A DNA stretch of 64,000 nt from Gammaproteobacteria bacterium (lineage in GTDB: Bacteria; Pseudomonadota; Gammaproteobacteria; Steroidobacterales; Woeseiaceae), in assembly GCA_029862045.1 (NCBI GenBank), contig JAOTYE010000007.1, positions 108,172 through 172,171 on the forward strand, in the 5' to 3' direction. The stretch's first letter is position 1. The number at the start of each line of letters is the position of its first letter. The notes beneath the pieces were generated by a model. The model saw only the letters and a program-made list of their open reading frames with translations. It had not been told where the DNA came from and did not search any database. This document shows, piece after piece, positions 46,218-54,357 of the stretch. Made by a program: the position numbers and the translations under genes.

Positions 46218-47186
46218 ATGACCTACTCGCGAATCGCCGGCACGGGTGCTTACCTCCCCGAAAAAGTCGTGGCCAACAAGGATCTGGAGAAGTCGATGGA
46301 AACATCGGACGAGTGGATTCGCGAGCGTACCGGGATCTGCCGGCGGCATATCGCTGCCGATGGGGAGACCTGCTCGGACATGGCGCTTGCGGCAGCCCGC
46401 CAGGCGATGGAAATGGCCGAAATTGAGGCCACCGCTATCGACCTGATCATCGTCGGTACGGTTACACCCGATAAGCTATTTCCAAGCACGGCCTGCATTA
46501 TTCAGCGCCGGCTTGGCATTCATGGCTGTCCGGCATTCGATATCCAGGCCGCGTGTTCGGGGTTCGTCTATGCCCTGGATGTTGCCAACAGGCAGATTCA
46601 GACCGGGGCCGCAACGACAGCGCTAGTGATAGGCAGTGAAGTGCTCTCGCGGATTACTGACTGGGAAGATCGCGGCACCGCGGTTCTGTTCGGTGATGGC
46701 GCCGGGGCAGTAATCCTGCAGGCAAGCGACGAACAGGGCATCATTTCCACGCACATTCATTCAGACGGACAATACGAAGATCTGCTGCATGTACCGCAGG
46801 GGTTTGGTACCAGCAGCGACGGCCTGCGTACCGAAGGTGCCTTTATCCAGATGGATGGCAATGCGGTATTTCGCAGGGCCGTGGCGACACTGGGTTCAAT
46901 TGCCCGTGAAACCCTGGCCGGCAATGGTATTGACAAGCATGACATCGACTGGCTGATCCCACATCAGGCAAATCTACGTATCATCTCGGCCGCCGCCAAA
47001 AAACTCGATTTGTCGATGGACCATGTGGTGGTCACAGTCGACGAGCATGCGAACACGTCGAGTGCTTCGATACCGCTCGCTCTGAATACGGCCGTTCGCG
47101 ACGGCCGTATTCAGCGTGGCCAGTTGCTTCTTTTTGAGGCGTTTGGTGCTGGTTTCACCTGGGGATCGGCACTCATTCGTTTCTGA
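46218..47186 (+). CDS. 3-oxoacyl-ACP synthase III family (KAS III)
   Basis: 322 aa thiolase fold. Catalytic Cys113 in [13 protein letters not shown], His in [11 protein letters not shown] and Asn in [24 protein letters not shown] near the start is typical. Condenses an acyl primer with malonyl-ACP. Sitting 20 bp behind a FAAL-ACP gene, it probably uses the acyl group loaded there rather than serving as the housekeeping FabH. A perfect 14-bp hairpin sequence lies in its last quarter (47082-47114). Confidence 0.92.
   Translation: MTYSRIAGTGAYLPEKVVANKDLEKSMETSDEWIRERTGICRRHIAADGETCSDMALAAARQAMEMAEIEATAIDLIIVGTVTPDKLFPSTACIIQRRLGIHGCPAFDIQAACSGFVYALDVANRQIQTGAATTALVIGSEVLSRITDWEDRGTAVLFGDGAGAVILQASDEQGIISTHIHSDGQYEDLLHVPQGFGTSSDGLRTEGAFIQMDGNAVFRRAVATLGSIARETLAGNGIDKHDIDWLIPHQANLRIISAAAKKLDLSMDHVVVTVDEHANTSSASIPLALNTAVRDGRIQRGQLLLFEAFGAGFTWGSALIRF
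47082..47114. repeat. Perfect 14-bp inverted repeat inside the KAS III gene
   Basis: CTGAATACGGCCGT (47082-47095), loop TCGCG, complement 47101-47114. It encodes part of [15 protein letters not shown], so the amino-acid sequence is conserved-looking, yet the stem is perfect. It may attenuate, terminate antisense transcription or be chance. Confidence 0.7.
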
Positions 47187-47301
47187 ATCAGCCTCGCCAG
47201 GCGACTTTTGGCGGGTCCCCAGGATCGCGTGCCTCGGTCGAAAAAGGTCCAAAAAACACTGATTTTTTCTTAACTTCATTTCTGGATAGTATCAATAAGC
47301 A

Positions 47302-47324
47302 ATTGTTTATCAAGTAGAAACAAT
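47302..47324. promoter_or_regulatory. Inverted repeat in the 240-bp gap before the small membrane protein gene
   Basis: ATTGTTT (47302-47308) and AAACAAT (47318-47324) form a perfect 7-bp dyad with 9-bp spacing, in an AT-rich stretch about 100 bp before the gene. Plausible operator. The rest of 47187-47426 contains no gene I support. Confidence 0.3.
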
Positions 47325-47426
47325 AATTCACTATACCTGCTAGACTGGCGACCACCACAGCACGCGGTGCTGCGAAAATGCAAAAAAAAGCCACATCATT
47401 ATAAGAATAAGCAAAGGGGATAAATC

Positions 47427-47735
47427 ATGGGTGTAGATAAAATCGTCAAACTCGCAGGCGTATTGGTAGCGATTGTCGTCGCCTTCGTGCCTTTTAATTA
47501 CGCCGCCGCCATCGTCGCTCTGTTGGGTATCGCAGGCGCATGGTTCATTGCTGATGAAGATCGCTCCAGATTCCTGATCGCGGCAGTGGCGTTGAATTTT
47601 GCGCACAGCGGTCTGGATGCGATTCCGGCGGTTGGTCCGTGGATTTCCACAGCGCTCGCTGGGGTAAATAGTCTATTCCTGGCAGCCGCGGCCACTGTCA
47701 TTGTTCTGGGTACGATCGACAGATTGAAACCGTAA
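47427..47735 (+). CDS. Small hydrophobic membrane protein, unknown
   Basis: 102 aa; AAAGGGGATAAATC precedes the ATG. Three predicted membrane segments (about 8-25, 27-45, 75-95) separated by ADEDRSRF and DAIPAVGPWIS. No family recognised. It is bracketed by its own dyad upstream and a strong terminator downstream, so it is a self-contained transcription unit. Confidence 0.75.
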   Translation: MGVDKIVKLAGVLVAIVVAFVPFNYAAAIVALLGIAGAWFIADEDRSRFLIAAVALNFAHSGLDAIPAVGPWISTALAGVNSLFLAAAATVIVLGTIDRLKP

Positions 47736-47768
47736 CAAAATCACGCCTGATTCCAGGTGTAAGGACGC

Positions 47769-47800
47769 AAAGGGCTGCTTCTTTGGAGCAGCCCTTTCTT
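47769..47800 (+). terminator. Terminator after the small membrane protein gene
   Basis: Stem AAAGGGCTGCT (47769-47779) and AGCAGCCCTTT (47787-47797), loop of 7 nt, then TCTTTGG. Clear rho-independent structure. Confidence 0.85.
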
Positions 47801-47880
47801 TGGTTGCAGCGCCTAGCCACAGCTCGGCAATGCGAGAGTTGACATAAGACCCCGAAAAAGCGTCCGTCTGGCGATTTTTG

Positions 47881-47930
47881 TGTGATGCGGCTCACACTTG
47901 CAGGCCACCCCTGTCTCTATACTGCGACAT
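47881..47930 (+). promoter_or_regulatory. Class II CRP-type promoter
   Basis: TGTGATGCGGCTCACA at 47881-47896 has both perfect CRP half-sites (TGTGA-N6-TCACA). Its centre, 47888.5, is exactly 41.5 bp upstream of the start predicted from the -10 TATACT (47918-47923; +1 near 47930), the geometry of a class II cAMP-CRP (Vfr/Clp) activated promoter. No good -35 is present, as expected. It drives the 59-aa gene at 47976. Confidence 0.75.
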
Positions 47931-47975
47931 ATTGAACTGTCGCAATACGGCGACAGAGGAAGAGCCAAAACCAGT

Positions 47976-48155
47976 ATGGATACAAAGGTCACGGAAACTC
48001 CGCTGTCACAGTCCAGCGTATCGTTGAAACTCGAGGAGATTCAAAAGCGCTGCAACGAGCTCATGCATGAACCCAATGCGTTATCAGAACTAACGCTCGA
48101 GGAGCCCGTCGCAGACCCTCGCTCAAACGACCCTTATAATCGTCATCGGTCCTGA
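47976..48155 (+). CDS. Small 59-aa protein under a CRP-type promoter, unknown
   Basis: ATG 47976 lies 46 bp after the predicted transcription start; AGAGGAAGAG is upstream at a long spacing. Sequence is acidic-to-neutral with a helical middle (SVSLKLEEIQKRCNELM) and a disordered C-terminus (DPRSNDPYNRHRS). No family recognised. The last 13 bp overlap the convergent PrsW gene. The good regulatory context supports a real gene. Confidence 0.55.
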   Translation: MDTKVTETPLSQSSVSLKLEEIQKRCNELMHEPNALSELTLEEPVADPRSNDPYNRHRS

Positions 48156-48838
48156 GACGCCTTCTGTTGCAGGGCGCGTATCAGTTTCAGGCGCCATAGC
48201 CAGATCGCAACGATGATGAGCGCGGCAATCGGCAACGAATTGTGCGGGTTCAAAATAACAATAAAATCATAGAGTCCGTGTAGAGCGGCTGCCACGGCCA
48301 GGGCCGCGATGGTCGCCTTGGCGACCGAACGACCGGTGAGATGCGCCTGGGCTATCCAGTGCCCCCAGATCGATGCGAACAGAATGTGTATGACCGGACT
48401 CGCAAAGCCGCGAGCAAACGCTTCTGTTGGCGTCAGGTATTGCAGATACTGCCAGTTCTCGACCGCGGCATAGCCGAGCCCGATAAATGAGGCGTAGATG
48501 ATGCCGTCCAGGGGTTCGTCGAACTCCTTGAAACGCAGCACAATCAGCAAGAACGGAGTCAGCTTCGACACTTCCTCGATAGGCCCGATCGCGAGCATCG
48601 TGTACGCGATTAGCCGCAACGGACTGTCGACTGCAAGTTCACCTGCATCGAAGCGCAGGCCGAGCACCCCAAGTCCCTCATAAAATACCGTCGAGAGTCC
48701 GACCGCGAGCATGCCCAGCCCAAAGGTCAGCAGCAGGTATCCGACCGGTTCCGGCAAATAGCGATCCTTGTGGTAATGGTAGCCGGCCCAGAAAAGAACG
48801 GGCACCGCAATAGGCAGGATCAGTAACAGCTGATGCAT
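48143..48838 (-). CDS. PrsW-family glutamic-type intramembrane protease
   Basis: 231 aa, seven to eight membrane helices. The glutamate pair in IGPIEEVSKLTPF (about 84-96), GYAAVENWQYL, and the histidine motifs SPVIHILFASIWGHW and ALHGLYDF match PrsW/RCE1-like active sites. B. subtilis PrsW cleaves the anti-sigma factor RsiW; target here unknown, and no sigma/anti-sigma pair is close. Confidence 0.87.
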   Translation of the reverse strand: MHQLLLILPIAVPVLFWAGYHYHKDRYLPEPVGYLLLTFGLGMLAVGLSTVFYEGLGVLGLRFDAGELAVDSPLRLIAYTMLAIGPIEEVSKLTPFLLIVLRFKEFDEPLDGIIYASFIGLGYAAVENWQYLQYLTPTEAFARGFASPVIHILFASIWGHWIAQAHLTGRSVAKATIAALAVAAALHGLYDFIVILNPHNSLPIAALIIVAIWLWRLKLIRALQQKASQDR

Positions 48839-48917
48839 TGGCTGATTATGCTGCGATTTACGCCATTGGTGCTAGCATTGGGGCCGCGCCAGGCTTACCG
48901 AAAGAGGGGATTTTCTG

Positions 48918-49376
48918 ATGGCAGTCGATCTAACAATAAATGGTCAGTCGGTATCACTCGACGTTGATCCGCAGATGCCGCTACTTTGGGCGCTACGCGA
49001 TGTTGCCGGGTTAACCGGAACAAAATTCGGCTGCGGCAAGGCACTGTGCGGTGCCTGCAACGTCAATGTCGATGGTCAAGTCGTGCGTTCCTGTGTTTTC
49101 CCGGTCTCGGCGGCGGCCGGCAAGAACGTGATGACGATCGAGGGCTTATCCGAAGACGGTGATCACCCGGTACAGCTTGCGTGGCGGGCACTCAATGTGC
49201 CGCAGTGCGGCTACTGTCAGTCTGGCCAGATTATCAGCGCTGCAGCATTGCTTGAGCGCAATCCGAAACCTTCAGATGCCGATATCAACAATGCGATGAG
49301 CGGCAATATTTGTCGTTGCGGGACCTATACCCGTATTCGTGCGGCGATCCACCGTGCAGCGGAGGATCAGTCATGA
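48918..49376 (+). CDS. Molybdenum hydroxylase small subunit, two [2Fe-2S] clusters (IorA-like)
   Basis: 152 aa. Plant-ferredoxin cysteines in [19 protein letters not shown] (43-62 region) and second cluster cysteines in [11 protein letters not shown] and GNICRCGTY. Partner of the next gene; transfers electrons from the Mo site. RBS GAGGGGATTTTCTG. Its TGA overlaps the next ATG. Confidence 0.93.
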   Translation: MAVDLTINGQSVSLDVDPQMPLLWALRDVAGLTGTKFGCGKALCGACNVNVDGQVVRSCVFPVSAAAGKNVMTIEGLSEDGDHPVQLAWRALNVPQCGYCQSGQIISAAALLERNPKPSDADINNAMSGNICRCGTYTRIRAAIHRAAEDQS

Positions 49377-51622
49377 GCAACATTGAACACATCAGCAGGC
49401 GCGAATTTCTACAACGCACCGGCAAAGCCGGCGGCGGACTCGTTCTGGCGCTGACGCTGACGTCGGCCTGCCAGCCGGGCGAAGAAGATATCGCCGATAC
49501 GTCGAGCGTCGCGCCGAATGTCTACGTCAATATTCGCAATGACGGTATCGTCGAAATCTATTGTCATCGTTCCGAGATGGGTCAGGGAATTCGCACCTGC
49601 CTGCCGCAGATCATCGCCGACGAAATGGACGCTGACTGGGACCGCATCGAGCTGATTCAGGCGCTCGGCGATGAAAAATACGGCGACCAGAACACCGATG
49701 GTTCGACGAGCATCCGCAGGCACTTTGACCTGTTGCGAACCGCCGGGGCAAGTGCACGAGAAATGCTCATTGCCGCCGCCGCGGCAACCTGGGACGTGCC
49801 CGCAGCGGAATGTGTGGCACGCGAGCACGCAGTGCACCATGAGGCCAGCGGCAGCTCAGCAGGCTTCGGGGAACTCGTTGCTGCAGCCGCAGAGATTGAA
49901 GTGCCGACGGACGCCACCTTCAAATCACCGAACGAATACCGTTACATCGGCAAATCGATGGACATTATCGACGGCTTCGCGATGACCACCGGGCAAGCCG
50001 CTTATGGTATCGATACCGCGTTACCCGGCATGCTCTATGCGTCAATTGAGCGCTGCCCGGCCGTTGGCGGAGCAGTCAAATCGCTTGACGACACCGCGGC
50101 GAAGTCCGTTGCCGGTGTCAGTCACGTACTGAGGATGCCCGACGCCACAGCGCCGCCGGTGTTCAATCCGCTCGGCGGTGTGGCCGTGCTCGCCAGCAAT
50201 ACCTGGGCGGCCCAAAAGGGCCGTGAAGCGCTGGATATCGAGTGGGACCTCGGCGCCAATGCTGAATACGACTCCGCGAGTTACCGCGAGCATCTGACGG
50301 CAACCGCGCGGAATGCCGGCAGAAGCGTATTGAATCGAGGTGACGTCGAAGCAGCATTTGGTGATGCAGCGACGATCCACGAAGCGGAGTACTTTGCGCC
50401 GCATTTGTCACAGGCGCCGATGGAGCCGCCAGCGGCGACGGCCAGAATGGCCGATGATGGAGGCTGCGAAGTCTGGGCCTGCACACAGGACCCACAAAGC
50501 GCACAACAGACCGTTGCCGCGATTCTCGGTGTCGACAAGGCGCAGGTCAAGGTCAATGTGACCCTGCTTGGCGGCGGCTTTGGGCGCAAGTCCAAGCCTG
50601 ATTTCATTGCGGAGGCTGCCTGGCTGGCCAAGGAGACCGGACGCCCTGTCAAAGTGACCTGGACGCGCGAAGACGATATTCGTCATGGCTATCTGCACTC
50701 TGTCAGTGCGCAATGCCTGAAAGCGGGTTTGGATGCAGACGGCAACACGACCGCGTGGCAGCACTGCACGGTGTTCCCCTCGATCGGATCGACCTTCGAT
50801 GCCGCAGCGACAGGCCCTAGTGCCGGTGAACTAGGGCTCGGAATGACCGACAACCCCTACGCAATTCCGAATATGCGACTCGAAGCCGGGGATGCGAAGG
50901 CGCACTTGCGAATCGGTTGGTTGCGATCGGTGTGCAACGTTTATCACGCGTTCGCCAACTGCAGTTTTGTTGACGAGCTTGCGTATCAGGCCGGCAGCGA
51001 TCCGAAAGATCATTTATTGAGGCTGCTCGGTTCCCCACGAAAGGTCGATCCCACTGCTGAGGGCGTGGAGTACGACAACTACGGCCAGGGACTCGATACG
51101 CATCCTATCGACACGGCCCGCATAGCGGCGGTCGTTGAAAAAGTCGCCGACATGGCAGGATGGGGCAGGGTACTGCCGCAGGGCCATGGGCTTGGTATTG
51201 CTGTGCATCGCTCGTTCCTGAGCACTGTTGGTACAGTTGCCGAGGTGAGCGTTAACGACGACGGCAAACTCGTCGTGCACGAGCTATGGACAGCGATCGA
51301 CGCGGGCACGGTCATCAATCCGGACCGGGTCAAATCACAGATGGAAGGTGCCGGTATCTTCGGCATGAGCCTGGCGTTACACGGGGAGATTACGGCCAAA
51401 GGCGGCGCAGTCGTGGAAGGAAACTTCGACACCTATCCGGTTGTGCGCATGAACGAAGCGCCGGCGGCGATCAATGTCCATATCATGGACGTTGACGCAC
51501 CGCCAGGCGGTGTCGGTGAACCCGGCGTCCCGCCAGTGGCGCCTGCGATCGTCAACGCGTACTTCGCAGCGACAGGCAACCGGATTCGCGAGTTGCCGTT
51601 AAGAAACTCCGGTCTGGCCTAG
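49373..51622 (+). CDS. Molybdenum hydroxylase large subunit, Tat-exported (IorB-like)
   Basis: 749 aa from ATG 49373, overlapping the small subunit by ATGA. Tat signal [20 protein letters not shown]; MoCo-binding region with [12 protein letters not shown], and the C-terminal [18 protein letters not shown] carrying the active-site glutamate. Isoquinoline 1-oxidoreductase/aldehyde dehydrogenase type. No FAD subunit gene is adjacent, typical of the IorAB type that passes electrons to a cytochrome. The stop is in a CTAG shared with the TonB receptor. Confidence 0.9.
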   Translation: MSNIEHISRREFLQRTGKAGGGLVLALTLTSACQPGEEDIADTSSVAPNVYVNIRNDGIVEIYCHRSEMGQGIRTCLPQIIADEMDADWDRIELIQALGDEKYGDQNTDGSTSIRRHFDLLRTAGASAREMLIAAAAATWDVPAAECVAREHAVHHEASGSSAGFGELVAAAAEIEVPTDATFKSPNEYRYIGKSMDIIDGFAMTTGQAAYGIDTALPGMLYASIERCPAVGGAVKSLDDTAAKSVAGVSHVLRMPDATAPPVFNPLGGVAVLASNTWAAQKGREALDIEWDLGANAEYDSASYREHLTATARNAGRSVLNRGDVEAAFGDAATIHEAEYFAPHLSQAPMEPPAATARMADDGGCEVWACTQDPQSAQQTVAAILGVDKAQVKVNVTLLGGGFGRKSKPDFIAEAAWLAKETGRPVKVTWTREDDIRHGYLHSVSAQCLKAGLDADGNTTAWQHCTVFPSIGSTFDAAATGPSAGELGLGMTDNPYAIPNMRLEAGDAKAHLRIGWLRSVCNVYHAFANCSFVDELAYQAGSDPKDHLLRLLGSPRKVDPTAEGVEYDNYGQGLDTHPIDTARIAAVVEKVADMAGWGRVLPQGHGLGIAVHRSFLSTVGTVAEVSVNDDGKLVVHELWTAIDAGTVINPDRVKSQMEGAGIFGMSLALHGEITAKGGAVVEGNFDTYPVVRMNEAPAAINVHIMDVDAPPGGVGEPGVPPVAPAIVNAYFAATGNRIRELPLRNSGLA

Positions 51623-54144
51623 AACCTCAGCAATCCTTGCACTGCGATGGTGCGGCCAGGATTGTAAAATGCGTAGTTAGACTTGGCTCCGAAGGAACTA
51701 CCTGCCAGCGGTGTGTCGCCACCGAAACTGAGCACTTTTTCGTCGCTCAGATTTTTGCCGAGCACGGCGATTTCCCACCTGCCCGACGCGTCGCCAATGC
51801 CGAATCGGGCATTGAACAGGGCGTAGCTGTCCTGCACCAGGCCAGGATCGAACGTGGCCGAGGCATCGTATTCACTGGTGTAGAACACATCAAACAGCGC
51901 GCCAAACTCCATGCTGTTGCCAACCGGGACGCGAAAATCGAATGACACGTTGCCCTGGACGTCTGACACGAGTTGGTTTGAATTGCCGGTGTAACTGCAG
52001 AGCTCTGGCGTTCCATTCCCATCCAGATCGACATTGGGCGTTGCCCCGAAATAACACTGGCCATTTTCGAAATCGGTAAACTCGAAATCCGTCAACGCAA
52101 AACCGCCCGCTATTGTCAGGTGGTCAGTGGCCGCCCAGCGCATATCGACTTCCAATCCCAGGATTTCCGCGCTCGCAGCGTTGCCAACATTGAAGCCCAA
52201 AACGCTGTCAAAGATCGATATCTGCAGATCGTCATATTCGGTAAAAAACGCGGTCCAGTTCAACTCGAGCGCGCCGCCGGCAAGTGTATTTTTGCCGCCG
52301 ACTTCAAAATTGGACGCTTCTTCGTCATCGAACTCGAAAGACGTCGCCATATCGTCATAGAAGTTCTTGTTATTGGCACGGAAATCAAAGCTGCCAGACT
52401 TAAAGCCTTGCGACCAACCAACATACACAAGCACGTTGTCGCCGGCATTGAAGATAAACTTCACTTCTGGCGAGAATTTGGTCTCGTCTCGCGAGCCCTC
52501 GACCGGCAACTCACCGAGTGCGCCGGAGCAATCATCAGGGTCGCTTGCGGCGGTGCAGGGCATTGTGTATCCGCCCGGGAACGGGTCGACCCATCCGTAG
52601 AAGAGGAAGGCGTCGGCCGGTACGGCTAACTGCGGAACACCCGACTGGCTAAACGCGACCAGATTCGTCGACGTGATGCCGAATCCCTGGGCATACACAA
52701 ACGGTGCAGTAGCCTGGCCTGCCGGTAATGGATCGAAATTCGCGTCGACAATTGACAAGGTCCTGTCGCCGTCGCGTTCGTCGTTCGTTACTCGACCGCC
52801 TATCTGCAGCGTAACTGTATCGTTCAGATGCCAGTTGACCTGTGCGAACGCCGACAACACATCATTTTCGACTGTCGCAAGTCGGCTCGCCTGCGTGTTT
52901 GCAATAAGAGGTCCAGGCGCGCCCAAAGCCGGCACCAACACGGAATTGCCAGGGACAATAATCTGGTCAGCGAAATCATGGTCACTTGTCTGGTAGTAAA
53001 GACCGGCGATATAGTCGATTTTGTCGCCGAGAGGTGACGACAAGCGGAATTCCTGACTGAACTGATCGTATGTTTCCTGCAGTGCCGCACCGAACACGAC
53101 CGCACCTGTAAAATCGCAGTCGCAGAATTCGTCGTATTCAAACGATGAGAATGCGGTAATGGATTTCAGATCAAAATCGCCGACCGTCCAATCGAGTGTC
53201 AGGACGAAATTCTCCGACTCGTTATCACTAAAGTCTCCGTTCGAAGAACGCACTTCATCCTGGACGACGTTGCTAACGCTCGAGTCCGCACCGAAAACCC
53301 CGGTAAGAATCTCGTTATACGCAAAAACGCCGGCGAAGGGTCCAGCAATTGCAATTTGTTCGTTTACGATCTCGATGTGGCGCCCCACGACTTCGAATTC
53401 GCCGACTTCAGCTTTGAGAGTCGCTGTGAATGTATCGGACACGTCGAACTCGAGTATTCCCCTGGCCGTCCAGTCTTGACGCGACGGCTCGTCGTTGTTG
53501 AGGGTCGCATTCTCCATATGCCCGTCAAGATCGCGTGCTCTCGCTGCAAAGCGATATCGTACCCGGTCGGAAATGGGCCCTGAGATCATCCCTTCGCCTA
53601 TTAACTCGTTGTTTTCGAACTCGTTAGAAACCATGAGACTGGTTTCGAACTCATCCGCCGGCTTCGCCGTTGTAATGTTGAGGGCGCCTGCAACAGAATT
53701 CTTGCCGAACAGAATCGACTGGGGACCCCTCAGGACCTCGACACGTTCAACATCAAGAAACGGTGCACGCCATTGCTGCGCGCGGCCAAAATAAACGCCG
53801 TCAATGTAAGTACCGACAGATTGCTCGAATGCCTGGTTAATGCCCGAGCCAATGCCGCGAATGAATGCGTTCGTGCCTATGCCGGTTTCAGTCAATGTGA
53901 AATTGGGTACGAGAAACTGGATGTCCTCGGCCTTTTGAATCGCGGCAGCGACCATGGTGTCACCGGTTACCGCGGAGATAGAAATGGGCACGTCCTGCAG
54001 CCCCTGCTCGCGATAAGCGGCTGTGACGATGATTTCTTCGAGTGCAATTACAGCGCCATCCTGACCCTGCACAGTAGAAACGGGCAATGCGGCGCTGGTG
54101 AAGATAGCAAGTGCAAAAAACTTGCGCAGTTGGTGAGATTCCAT
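51619..54144 (-). CDS. TonB-dependent outer-membrane receptor
   Basis: 841 aa from the ATG at 54144 (GGGGGAG upstream); the frame extends upstream without homology. Signal peptide ends near VQG (about residue 26); TonB-box-like ALEEIIVTAAYREQG, plug QDVPISISAVTGDTM to DVERVEVLRGPQSILFGKNSVAGAL, barrel ending in [11 protein letters not shown] with the terminal Phe. The plug type resembles receptors for hydrophobic or sulfated organics in marine gammaproteobacteria. Lies between a Mo-hydroxylase and an alkylsulfatase; its substrate may be an alkyl sulfate or an aromatic N-heterocycle, by context only. Confidence 0.92.
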   Translation of the reverse strand: MESHQLRKFFALAIFTSAALPVSTVQGQDGAVIALEEIIVTAAYREQGLQDVPISISAVTGDTMVAAAIQKAEDIQFLVPNFTLTETGIGTNAFIRGIGSGINQAFEQSVGTYIDGVYFGRAQQWRAPFLDVERVEVLRGPQSILFGKNSVAGALNITTAKPADEFETSLMVSNEFENNELIGEGMISGPISDRVRYRFAARARDLDGHMENATLNNDEPSRQDWTARGILEFDVSDTFTATLKAEVGEFEVVGRHIEIVNEQIAIAGPFAGVFAYNEILTGVFGADSSVSNVVQDEVRSSNGDFSDNESENFVLTLDWTVGDFDLKSITAFSSFEYDEFCDCDFTGAVVFGAALQETYDQFSQEFRLSSPLGDKIDYIAGLYYQTSDHDFADQIIVPGNSVLVPALGAPGPLIANTQASRLATVENDVLSAFAQVNWHLNDTVTLQIGGRVTNDERDGDRTLSIVDANFDPLPAGQATAPFVYAQGFGITSTNLVAFSQSGVPQLAVPADAFLFYGWVDPFPGGYTMPCTAASDPDDCSGALGELPVEGSRDETKFSPEVKFIFNAGDNVLVYVGWSQGFKSGSFDFRANNKNFYDDMATSFEFDDEEASNFEVGGKNTLAGGALELNWTAFFTEYDDLQISIFDSVLGFNVGNAASAEILGLEVDMRWAATDHLTIAGGFALTDFEFTDFENGQCYFGATPNVDLDGNGTPELCSYTGNSNQLVSDVQGNVSFDFRVPVGNSMEFGALFDVFYTSEYDASATFDPGLVQDSYALFNARFGIGDASGRWEIAVLGKNLSDEKVLSFGGDTPLAGSSFGAKSNYAFYNPGRTIAVQGLLRF

Positions 54145-54237
54145 AATGCTCCCCCTGATCAAAGCAATATTCTTATTATTGGCAATGTCCTGTATTAGAC
54201 GCCCGACGCAGGGAGCAGTCAAGAAGCAGGGGTAGAT

Positions 54238-54357
54238 ATGAGCAGCAAGATATTGACGCTACTGACGTTTCTGATTTTCGCCTGCAGTGCCTGGAGCGGT
54301 GACGGCCGCTGGCATCGCTTACGAATGTCGGAATCCGCAAGAGGACGCCGCCCGTGA
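54238..54357 (+). CDS. 39-aa leader-like ORF in front of the alkylsulfatase gene
   Basis: ATG 54238, preceded by AGGGGTAGAT. It starts with a signal-peptide-like stretch MSSKILTLLTFLIFACSAWS and ends RMSESARGRRP at a TGA that overlaps the GTG start of the next gene (GTGA). It could be a small exported peptide, a translational coupler, or the remnant of a longer gene. No family recognised. Confidence 0.4.
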   Translation: MSSKILTLLTFLIFACSAWSGDGRWHRLRMSESARGRRP

